Shown here piece by piece: positions 26,982-35,883 of a DNA stretch of 64,000 nt. The notes under the pieces are model-generated. The model had not been told where the DNA came from. It was given only the letters and a program-made list of their open reading frames with translations, and ran no database searches. Position numbers and translations under genes: made by a program. This stretch comes from Parapedobacter indicus (lineage in GTDB: Bacteria > Bacteroidota > Bacteroidia > Sphingobacteriales > Sphingobacteriaceae): the NCBI RefSeq assembly GCF_900113765.1, contig NZ_FOQO01000009.1, forward strand, positions 124,001 to 188,000. The letters run 5' to 3'. Each line of letters opens with the position of its first letter. The stretch's first letter is position 1.

Positions 26982-29900
26982 GTGAAACCACATAACTACA
27001 CCACCATTGCCGTCGACTTTGACCCTTTCGCACAAGGCGAGATTGAAAAAACGATACACCTAACCGAGTCACAGGAGGAAATCTGGACGGCATGTATCAT
27101 CGGGGGTACCGAGGCCAATTGCTCCTACAACGAATCGCTGTCGCTGATTCTTCGCGGAGATTTCCAGCACGAGGCGATGCTCCACGCATTGCAAGCCGTT
27201 GTCAACCGGCACGAGGCGCTACGCGCCACAATCAGTGCGAATGGCGAGCACCTTTGCATTCATGCGGAACACCGTATCGAGTTACACCGCGAAGATCTAT
27301 CTTCACTCCCTGCCGCTGAACAAGCGGTATCCCTCGAAAATTATGGAATCCGTGATGCAGAGACGCCCTTTGACCTGAAAAATGCCCCTCTATTCAGAGT
27401 TGCCATTTTCAAATTGGGCGAAAAGGAACACCATATCCGGTTGACGGCACATCATATCGTTTGCGACGGATGGTCTTTTGGCATTATCCTGGAAGACCTG
27501 GGTGCGCTGTATACCGCATATGTGACAGGTGAACCCGCAGCGCTTGAACCCGCAATCGGTTTCAGTGCGTATGCATCGGAAACAAGCGCATATGAACGCA
27601 CCGCGGCGTATAACGAATCGTTGTCGTATTGGGTTGAAAAATACACGGATGAAATTCCTGAAATTAACCTTCCGCTCGACCACCCGCGCGCTGCCAGCCG
27701 CAGCTATGCCAGCTTCCGAAAAGATAGCCGCCTTGACCAAGCTATCGTCAAAAAAATAAAGGAACTCGGGCAATCGACCAACACCAGTATGGTGAATGTA
27801 TTAATTGCCCTGTTTGAAGTTTACCTCCATAAATTAACCGGCCAGCAGGAATTCGCTTTCGGGTTGCCGACTTCCGGCCAACTGGCTACCGGGAACTTCA
27901 ACCTGGTGGGGCATTGTGTCAACTTATTGCCGATCAGAAGCACGGTAAATCCAGCACAGTCGTTTTCGACCTACCTGGCGAAAAGAAAGGATGAGTTGCT
28001 GAATGACTACGACCATCAGCTCGTCGGGTATGGTGCAATTTTAAAAGCCTTAAAGATCAAGCGGCAAAAATCCACGCTGCCGCTGATTTCCACGATTTTC
28101 AATGTAGACCTCGGCATTAGCGAAAAGATAATTTTCCAGGGATTGGATTATGCGATCGTATCAAACCCCAGAAAATTTGATGTGTTCGATTTTTCCGTAA
28201 ACCTTACCCAGTCATTAGGCGAATATGTGTTGGAATGGTCATACAATACGGGGCTGTTTGATCCCGACAGCATCGACCGGATGGCTAATGGATTTCTGCA
28301 CCTACTGAAGGACGTATTGAAGCATCCACACGATACCATCCGTACGTATACACAGATTGATGCACATCAGCAGGCGGTTATCGACCATCTGAACGATACC
28401 ACATTTACGTACGACAAGTCGCAGACGGTACACGGGATGTTCCAAAAAGCCGCTGCGCGGCATGCCGGGAAAACGGCGATCGTATTCGAGGACAGGCGTA
28501 TGGACTATGCCGAGCTGGAATGGCAATCAAACCAGTATGCACGGTATCTTATTGATCGTGGTGTAAAAAAAGGTGACCGGATTGGCATCGTGCTTTTCCG
28601 AAACATCGACCTGATTGTTTCACTGCTAGCGACCATGAAGGCGGGGGGCGTGTTCGTGCCCATCGATCCGCATTTGCCGCAGGCGAGGATCGAGCAAATC
28701 CTGAATACGGTCGAAGCTAAGCTGGCGATTGTCAACGAGCCCTTCAGCTATACGGCTGGCGAGACCCTTACGACCGCACAGATTGCGGCAGCTTCGCGGC
28801 ATTACCACGAAGAAGCGATAACTGCGGAGATTGCGGGCGGAGATTTGCTTTATATCATTTTTACCTCAGGCTCAACCGGAACCCCCAAAGGTGTGAAAGT
28901 AACGCATTCCAACCTGGTTAATTTCCTCATCAGCACCCAGGAAGAGCCGGGTATGACGGCAGATGACCGGTTCCTGTTTATCACGCCGATATCATTTGAT
29001 GCCGCCATGCTGTTATTCCTGCCCCTGATTGCCGGGGCAGCGCTGATCATCGCAGATGATGAGGCGATCCGCGATGGGCGCCGTATCCATGAAATGATGA
29101 TCGCCCATCAGGTAAGTTGGATGGCTACCACCCCCACTGTATGGAAAATGATCCTGGATTCGGGATGGGATACCCGCCTGGACATGATCGTTCAAAGTGG
29201 CGGCGAGCCGCTCGGTCAGGCACTGGCGGCCCAATTGCTGGAACGCTGTACGTCGCTGTGGAACGTCTACGGTCCGACCGAAACCACTATTGCGGTTTTA
29301 AACAAGCAGATCGTGACTGCCGATGCACCCATTACGTTGGGAAAGCCGCTAAAAAATACTAAAATTCAGCTGCTTGACAGCCATGGAAACAACGTGCCCA
29401 TTGGCCAAGTTGGTGAACTGTGCATCTCCGGCGACTGCGTGAGTGAGGGATACTACGGCGATCCCGCGCTTACCGCCCATGCATTTGTACCCGCCCCCCA
29501 TGCCGCTGAATCGCACGCGATGATGTATAAAAGCGGCGATTTGGGGAAATACCTGCCAAATGGCGAAATCCAGTACGTAGGTAGAATGGACCAGCAGGTC
29601 AAACTCCGGGGTCATCGGATCGAGTTGCAGGAAATCGAGCAATGTCTGCTTCAACAAAGCGGAGTAAAAGATGCGGTGGTACACGCGGTAGACGACCAAA
29701 AGGGCGACAAAACCCTGGTTGGATACATTGTCCCGGATGCAAACGACGCATCGCTTTGGAAAGATCGCTGGGAAGACTTATATACACTGGGTGTGAAAAG
29801 TGAAGAAACGCTTCCCCTACTGGACCAGAATTTAGACCTGGCCATTGTGTCCCAATATTACCAGGGAGCGGACATCGAAGAACAAGGAGTCGAGTGGACC

Positions 29901-32900
29901 CAGGAAGGCCTGAAACGTCTGAAAGCGCTGAACGCAAAAAAAATCGTCGAACTGGGAACGGGTGGCGGACACCTGCTGTTTGCCCTGGGGGCTGATGTTG
30001 AAGCATACGTAGCAACTGATTATTCTGAGGTTGCCATCAACAAGCTGAAAGAAAAACTAAGCATCCATCCCGAAAAATGGCAGCACGTCAAGGCATATAC
30101 CGCGATGGCCGACGATTTCACGGGAATTGAACCCCTGGCCTATGATCTGGTTTTCCTGCACGGGGTTGCCCAGTATTTTCCCAGCCTGCAATACCTGGAG
30201 AACGTGATCCGGAAAGCCACTTCGGCGCTGAAAGCGGGCGGTTGCATTTACATCGGCGACATGCAGACGCTCGGCGCGGTTGCGATGCACTTCTACCTCG
30301 ATCAGCTCGCTATTACGAGCGATCAAACCCCGATTGAAACATTCAGGGAGGTGACCGAGCTGCGGATAAAGAAAGAAGAAGAACTGAGCGTTGATCCGGA
30401 GTTTTTTTATAACCTGCCAGCGATAATTCCTGCCATAAGCAGTGTCGACGTCCAGATACGGGGCGGAAACTACCTCAATGAAGGGACGAAATGCCACTAT
30501 GACATCTGGTTGTACGTGGGAGATACGGCGCCAAAGGCCGCCGCCCCCCATATTGAACTCACATGGGACTCCGCTTCGGATGCACAGTGGCTACAGCAAC
30601 AGCTCACTACGTATCCTGACCAGATCGTCCGTGTTACACAGATACCGAACAGCCGGTTGAGCCGGGATTTTGCCTTGCAGCAATTGATCAACCAATCGGA
30701 AAATCATACGCACATCCAGGCATTAAAGGATCGGATGCAATCGATACCCGTGTCCGGCTTCAATCCGTCTGATCTGTGGGCCATCGGCGAACAACAGGGA
30801 TATGCCGCGCACGTCAGGTGGTCTTCCGATGGTTCCGACGGCTGCATTGAAGCGGTATTCATCCCGAAAGGATTGGCTGTGATCCCCGAAAAACCACAGC
30901 TTTCGGAAACTTCACCAGCCCGCACGCATGCTTGGCAGTCCGAGGAAGCCGTTCAGGTGGTGAGGTTCCCGGAACACCAAATTAAGCGGTGGAAAAGTGC
31001 CTTGCAGGCTACCCTGCCCGACTACATGGTTCCGGCTTTTTACATGGTGCTGAACCGGATTCCGCTATCTGCAAACGGAAAAATAGACCGAACAAAACTA
31101 CCCAAGCCTGCGGAGGCGCTGGAAAATGCGGTAACAGAAAGCTATAAAGCTCCGCAAACCCATGCGGAGCGTCTCTTGTCGACGATATGGTCGGACTTGC
31201 TACTGGTGAAAGATATCAGTACGACGAGCAATTTCTTCGAATTGGGCGGACACTCATTGATTGCTGTCAAAGTAATGCTCGCTATCGAACGCGAAACGGG
31301 AAAGCGGCTTCCCATTACCTCGCTGTTTGAAAATTCGACGATCGAAAAACTTGCCCGATTGATCGATGATAACCCCGAAGAACAGCAGGAGCAAACAGCA
31401 TCCATGCAACCGAACGACATGTCGGCGATAGCAGCACATGCTCCCTTCCGTATCATACCGACTATTGAACCCCAGCGGGAAATCTGGCTGGCCTGCGAGC
31501 TGGGCGGCGACAACGCGAACAATGCCTACACCATTACGTTTGACCAAGAATTGGTTGGGCCGCTTCATCCGGAGGCGTTACGTAAGGCCGCGCAGCAGCT
31601 CGTCGATCGGCATGAGACGCTTCGTGCTAATTTCAGCGACGATGGCAGTGAACTGATCATAAAGCATCGTGCGGCGGTGGATTGGACCTTCCGGGACTTA
31701 TCTGATAGGACCGCGGACGAGCAGGCTGCGTTCATCGAAAAAGAAGTCCAAAAACAGGCCAATAGGGTCTTCGACCTCAAAAACGATGTGCTTTTCACCG
31801 TTTCACTGTACCGAGTGGCTGAGGAACAGCATCACCTTATCCTCACCACACATCATATTGTTTTCGATGGTTGGTCGTATAATGCTGCCATGACGGAATT
31901 GGGGGCATTTTATTCCGCCTTTGTTACCAACACGGCACCAAAAATCGGTATAGCACCCAAATTTAGTGACTACGCATCGGAAGAGCATGCCTATTACCAG
32001 AGCAGCGAGCACGAGGCGGTCGTGAAATTCTGGTTGTCAAGGCTTGACGGAGCGCTCGTGCCCGTTGAATTACCCACGGACTACCCACGTCCTAAACAAC
32101 GTACGTATCACAGCAGCCGGGCCTCGTTTTCCCTATCCGCAGAAAGGTTTGATATGCTGAAGCAAATCAGCAAGAAAGCAAACTGCAGCGTGGCGATGGT
32201 CCTCCGGTCCATACTGGAGGTGTTTTTATATCGGATGACGGGGCAAGTCGATATCATTACCGGAATGCCGGTTGCGGGCCAGTTGCTAACAAACCGAGAG
32301 CATCTGATCGGGCACTGTGTAAACATGCTACCGGTACGCACGCAGATTGATGGAAATACATCCTTTCCGGACTATCTGAAGACAAGGAAAGCCCAATTGT
32401 TGGAAGAATTCAGTCACCAGAAAATAACATTTAGCACCTTACTGCCGCGGTTGAATATCTCCAGGGATAAATCCCGTCCCCCATTGATCTCGGTAGTGAT
32501 GAATACCGGCGTCTGGTTGGATGACGGTACCACCCTGTTCCACGGCCTGCGAAATGACTTAAAAGATGCTCCGAAATCCTTTGAAAATTTTGAAATCGTA
32601 TTGGATGCGATTGAGCATGCCGATGGTATGCGGATGAGGTGGGACTACCATACCGCACTGTTCAAACCAGAAACCATCGCGGCCTTTCAGCATCGATTCG
32701 AGCAGGTCATCTCCCAACTGGGGGCAGACGAGGGCCTCAAAATTGACCAGGTATCGCTGTTATTGCCAACGGAGCGAAATGGCAGCGCCCTACCCTCCCC
32801 TTACCGGAATGACGACCGTCTGGAAACACTGCTGAAAGCAGCGGTTGATCGGCATGCCGATCAAATCGCACTCTCATCAACGCGTGAAAAAATCACCTAC

Positions 32901-35441
32901 AGGGAGCTGGATTTGCGAAGCAACCGGCTCGCAAACGTATTGATAAAAAATGGAATAAAGCCAGGAGAGGCGGTAGGCATGGCCTTGAACCGATCGATCG
33001 ATGCGATTGTTGCCCTCGTTGCCATCGTCAAATCCGGCGCGGCCTATCTCCCGCTTGACCTCCGCTATCCACAGGAACGGATCAATCAGATCGTGAGCGG
33101 AGCATTGCTGAAGGTGGTTATTGCGGAAAAACAGGGTCCATTTACGTTTCCGACCGTGGAAAAGCACGTTACCATCGAATCATTGCTAGCTCAATGCACA
33201 GCGGTTGATGCTGCGGCTCCCCACGTACCTTCGGACCCGGATCGAATCGTCTACATCCTGCATACCTCCGGCTCGACCGGCACGCCCAAAGGTGTCTGCA
33301 TGGGTCAACGTGCACTTGTCAATCTATTGAAATGGCAAATGGAAGCATCCGCGGCCACCGCTGGATTCAATACGCTGCAGTTTTCGCCGCTTACGTTCGA
33401 TGTATCCTTTCAGGAGATTTTTTCAACACTTCTTACCGGAGGTACGCTGTCACTCATTGCTGACGAAGCACGCATGGATCCCGGTCAACTGCTTCAACAC
33501 ATCCACAACCATTCCATCCATCGCCTGTTTCTTCCGTTTGTAGCCTTGCAATCGCTGGCAGACCATGCCATGACCTTCAACCCGGTTCCATCGTCGTTGA
33601 AAGAGGTGATGACCGCTGGCGAACAGTTGAAAATAACCCCGCAGATTGCTTCGTTTTTCAAAACTACCGGGGCTACCCTTTTTAACCAATATGGCCCAAC
33701 GGAGACGCATGTGGTCACCCAATTTCGGTTGCCCGAAGATCCGGATAAATGGCCAGTGCTCCCTCCTATTGGGCGGCCTATTCCCCATACACCTATATTT
33801 ATCTTAAATGAGCAGCTCGTTGAAGAGCCGCCGGGTGTTATCGGGGAACTTTGTGTTGCAGGAGCGGCGCTCGCCGACGGCTACCTGAATGCACCGTCGA
33901 AAACGGCGGAGCGATTTAAAGCATTTCGTGGGGCGGCTTCCGATCCGGCTATGCGCATCTATAAAACCGGGGATCTGGCCCGCCGGATGCCGGATGGCAA
34001 CATCGAATTCATTGGCAGGAAGGACTCCCAGATCAAGTTACGCGGCTTTCGCATCGAATTGGGCGAAATCGAACATGTGTTAACCAAACAACCAGGGATA
34101 CAGGAGGCCGTGGTCATGCTGCGTGAAGACACAGGTACCAAACAGCTCGCCGCCTACCTGGTATTGCAGTCCGACGGCGTATTTGAACGGCAAGCGGTTA
34201 TCGCACAGCTAAAAACAGAATTGCCCGACTACATGATACCAACGGTCTGGGCAATCATTCCAGCTGTGCCACTTACGAAAAGTGGAAAAGTTGACCGAAA
34301 AGCGCTGGGAGCTTTCGCGCCATCCGTGGAAAAACCGCATGCGGACGACAAGATTGCGGCGCAAACAGACACGCAGCAAAAATTGGTTCAGCTATGGCGC
34401 AGCTGCCTGAATGCGACAGACATCGGGATCCGGGATGATTTCTTTGAATTGGGTGGTCATTCGCTTGTCGCCGTGAAGCTGATGTCGCAGATCCATCGGA
34501 ACTTCGGAATTAAATTCCCTTTAGGCAGTCTTTTCGAAAACTCAACTATTGAACAGCAAGCGAAGCTGATTGATGAAAAACAAGATCCCATGCAATGGGA
34601 TTGCGTGATACCGATACGAAAAGAAGGAAATAAACCGCCGCTGTATTTTGTGCATGGTGCGCTCTTGGACATTCTCTATGTACGAAACTTACTCCCCTAC
34701 CTCGACCCTGCCCAGCCGCTGTATGGCATACAGGGCATGGGGCTTAGCGGAAAAAGCGAAGCGGCCGGCACCGTGGAAAAAATAGCTGCACATTATGTGA
34801 AGGCAATCCTAGCACAAAATCCGGAGGGTCCTTATGCACTTGCCGGCTTCTCATCGGGCGGCTTATTGGCGTTTGAAATGACCAAACAGCTCGAAGGTCT
34901 CGGTAAACAGGTACATTTTTTAGGACTGATCGATACGTTTACGCCGAAGCTCCAATTTGGCGGGTTCACGAGCTGGTTCGGCTTCTATTCCGTGGTGATC
35001 AAAGAGGGGATCAAGCAGTATACTGCGAAACTGGCTTTCCTATTCGCCGGTTTGCTTTTGGTGGATGCGTTGTTAAAAAACACCCTCGGCAAAGTCAATC
35101 AGCGGCGGTATAAAAGGCTGTTCCCAGCCGATTACTGGCGAAGCAAAGCACAGCTTATCCACGCGTTGGCTCAGCGGAAATACAACGCAACTCCCTACCG
35201 AGCGAATGCGTACTTATTCAGAAGTCCGGACGAGCCCGGCGTGTCGGGCCTTGCGGATTACGATACCAACGGATGGGGACCGGTAATCGGTGATCAGCTA
35301 ACCGTCATCCCCATTAAACATGTGCACACTCAATTATTTTTTCCCGAGTCTGTCTCCGATGTTGCGGAAAAAATACAACAGGGAATCGACGACAGTTGGA
35401 AAAAATATATTGAACGGATTGCAGAAACTGAGTTTGCCTAA
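26982..35441 (+). CDS. NRPS: C-A(with inserted N-methyltransferase)-PCP-C-A(Pro-like)-PCP-TE
   Basis: A 2819-residue synthetase starting with GTG, 10 nt after the NRPS-PKS stop. C1: HHIVCDG (~nt 27451). A2: FTSGSTGTPKG (~28860); pocket read as DALAQGVIAK, a relative of glycine-type domains but with a changed pocket, so the substrate is open. An SAM methyltransferase sits inside A2 before motif A10 (VELGTGGGHL ~29950, GVAQYFPS, KCHYDIWL), resembling N-methyltransferases. PCP2: FFELGGHSLIAVK (~31235). C2: HHIVFDG (~31850). A3: HTSGSTGTPKG (~33260); pocket DVQFMAQVVK, close to proline codes. PCP3 at ~34440. TE: GFSSGG (~34850), LIDTF and a late histidine in IKHVHTQ. The TE releases the chain by hydrolysis or cyclisation. 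Confidence 0.93.
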   Translation: MKPHNYTTIAVDFDPFAQGEIEKTIHLTESQEEIWTACIIGGTEANCSYNESLSLILRGDFQHEAMLHALQAVVNRHEALRATISANGEHLCIHAEHRIELHREDLSSLPAAEQAVSLENYGIRDAETPFDLKNAPLFRVAIFKLGEKEHHIRLTAHHIVCDGWSFGIILEDLGALYTAYVTGEPAALEPAIGFSAYASETSAYERTAAYNESLSYWVEKYTDEIPEINLPLDHPRAASRSYASFRKDSRLDQAIVKKIKELGQSTNTSMVNVLIALFEVYLHKLTGQQEFAFGLPTSGQLATGNFNLVGHCVNLLPIRSTVNPAQSFSTYLAKRKDELLNDYDHQLVGYGAILKALKIKRQKSTLPLISTIFNVDLGISEKIIFQGLDYAIVSNPRKFDVFDFSVNLTQSLGEYVLEWSYNTGLFDPDSIDRMANGFLHLLKDVLKHPHDTIRTYTQIDAHQQAVIDHLNDTTFTYDKSQTVHGMFQKAAARHAGKTAIVFEDRRMDYAELEWQSNQYARYLIDRGVKKGDRIGIVLFRNIDLIVSLLATMKAGGVFVPIDPHLPQARIEQILNTVEAKLAIVNEPFSYTAGETLTTAQIAAASRHYHEEAITAEIAGGDLLYIIFTSGSTGTPKGVKVTHSNLVNFLISTQEEPGMTADDRFLFITPISFDAAMLLFLPLIAGAALIIADDEAIRDGRRIHEMMIAHQVSWMATTPTVWKMILDSGWDTRLDMIVQSGGEPLGQALAAQLLERCTSLWNVYGPTETTIAVLNKQIVTADAPITLGKPLKNTKIQLLDSHGNNVPIGQVGELCISGDCVSEGYYGDPALTAHAFVPAPHAAESHAMMYKSGDLGKYLPNGEIQYVGRMDQQVKLRGHRIELQEIEQCLLQQSGVKDAVVHAVDDQKGDKTLVGYIVPDANDASLWKDRWEDLYTLGVKSEETLPLLDQNLDLAIVSQYYQGADIEEQGVEWTQEGLKRLKALNAKKIVELGTGGGHLLFALGADVEAYVATDYSEVAINKLKEKLSIHPEKWQHVKAYTAMADDFTGIEPLAYDLVFLHGVAQYFPSLQYLENVIRKATSALKAGGCIYIGDMQTLGAVAMHFYLDQLAITSDQTPIETFREVTELRIKKEEELSVDPEFFYNLPAIIPAISSVDVQIRGGNYLNEGTKCHYDIWLYVGDTAPKAAAPHIELTWDSASDAQWLQQQLTTYPDQIVRVTQIPNSRLSRDFALQQLINQSENHTHIQALKDRMQSIPVSGFNPSDLWAIGEQQGYAAHVRWSSDGSDGCIEAVFIPKGLAVIPEKPQLSETSPARTHAWQSEEAVQVVRFPEHQIKRWKSALQATLPDYMVPAFYMVLNRIPLSANGKIDRTKLPKPAEALENAVTESYKAPQTHAERLLSTIWSDLLLVKDISTTSNFFELGGHSLIAVKVMLAIERETGKRLPITSLFENSTIEKLARLIDDNPEEQQEQTASMQPNDMSAIAAHAPFRIIPTIEPQREIWLACELGGDNANNAYTITFDQELVGPLHPEALRKAAQQLVDRHETLRANFSDDGSELIIKHRAAVDWTFRDLSDRTADEQAAFIEKEVQKQANRVFDLKNDVLFTVSLYRVAEEQHHLILTTHHIVFDGWSYNAAMTELGAFYSAFVTNTAPKIGIAPKFSDYASEEHAYYQSSEHEAVVKFWLSRLDGALVPVELPTDYPRPKQRTYHSSRASFSLSAERFDMLKQISKKANCSVAMVLRSILEVFLYRMTGQVDIITGMPVAGQLLTNREHLIGHCVNMLPVRTQIDGNTSFPDYLKTRKAQLLEEFSHQKITFSTLLPRLNISRDKSRPPLISVVMNTGVWLDDGTTLFHGLRNDLKDAPKSFENFEIVLDAIEHADGMRMRWDYHTALFKPETIAAFQHRFEQVISQLGADEGLKIDQVSLLLPTERNGSALPSPYRNDDRLETLLKAAVDRHADQIALSSTREKITYRELDLRSNRLANVLIKNGIKPGEAVGMALNRSIDAIVALVAIVKSGAAYLPLDLRYPQERINQIVSGALLKVVIAEKQGPFTFPTVEKHVTIESLLAQCTAVDAAAPHVPSDPDRIVYILHTSGSTGTPKGVCMGQRALVNLLKWQMEASAATAGFNTLQFSPLTFDVSFQEIFSTLLTGGTLSLIADEARMDPGQLLQHIHNHSIHRLFLPFVALQSLADHAMTFNPVPSSLKEVMTAGEQLKITPQIASFFKTTGATLFNQYGPTETHVVTQFRLPEDPDKWPVLPPIGRPIPHTPIFILNEQLVEEPPGVIGELCVAGAALADGYLNAPSKTAERFKAFRGAASDPAMRIYKTGDLARRMPDGNIEFIGRKDSQIKLRGFRIELGEIEHVLTKQPGIQEAVVMLREDTGTKQLAAYLVLQSDGVFERQAVIAQLKTELPDYMIPTVWAIIPAVPLTKSGKVDRKALGAFAPSVEKPHADDKIAAQTDTQQKLVQLWRSCLNATDIGIRDDFFELGGHSLVAVKLMSQIHRNFGIKFPLGSLFENSTIEQQAKLIDEKQDPMQWDCVIPIRKEGNKPPLYFVHGALLDILYVRNLLPYLDPAQPLYGIQGMGLSGKSEAAGTVEKIAAHYVKAILAQNPEGPYALAGFSSGGLLAFEMTKQLEGLGKQVHFLGLIDTFTPKLQFGGFTSWFGFYSVVIKEGIKQYTAKLAFLFAGLLLVDALLKNTLGKVNQRRYKRLFPADYWRSKAQLIHALAQRKYNATPYRANAYLFRSPDEPGVSGLADYDTNGWGPVIGDQLTVIPIKHVHTQLFFPESVSDVAEKIQQGIDDSWKKYIERIAETEFA

Positions 35442-35575
35442 CGCTCACGCAAGCTTTTCCAGTTGCCGTGCTTCGTGCATCCGGGTCTTACGGGCTACTT
35501 TCTGTTTGGACATGGCAGATCAGTGTGCTTTGATTCCACTATTGGAAACAAGTGAGGCGCGGATGCATTTTTTAG

Positions 35576-35601
35576 GGGGCGGTGAATCCGCCCCATCTTT
35601 T
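35576..35601 (+). terminator. Rho-independent terminator of the NRPS operon
   Basis: GGGGCGG, loop TGAAT, CCGCCCC (35576-35594), then ATCTTTT. It is 134 nt after the NRPS stop and is the strongest terminator in the window. Confidence 0.8.
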
Positions 35602-35883
35602 AGAACAGTAGAGCAGAATCGATCGTTGTCATCTGTCAAAACTAAATGCAACACAAGGAGATTCGTAAATTGGCGAATACTGTAATACTCATTAAAAAGT
35701 TACAAAATAAATTTGCAATATCAAAACAACTGACTTTATTTTAGTCAAAACTAATTTATTGACCAATTTCTCGGTGCGAAAAGCACTATCAACGCTTAAA
35801 AGTGGAATCAATTAGGTAAACGGCGCCTTCAAAAAATATAAGAAGAGGCAAAATATACCTTACCTTTAAAACCTATCACTAAA
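35602..35883 (+). promoter_or_regulatory. AT-rich intergenic region with candidate promoters for the beta-helix/GH pair
   Basis: No gene is seen. A full -7 box, TAAATTTG, lies at 35708-35715, and a one-mismatch box, TACCTTTA, about 20 nt before the ATG at 35884. There is no TGTAG-N8-CTACA site at all, unlike the other transcription units between 17.8 and 62.5 kb. Base composition drops sharply here relative to the NRPS gene. Confidence 0.35.

Noticed and set aside
35445..35513. 22-codon basic ORF on the minus strand behind the NRPS gene
   Set aside because: No promoter, coupling or family resemblance; it is short enough to be chance.
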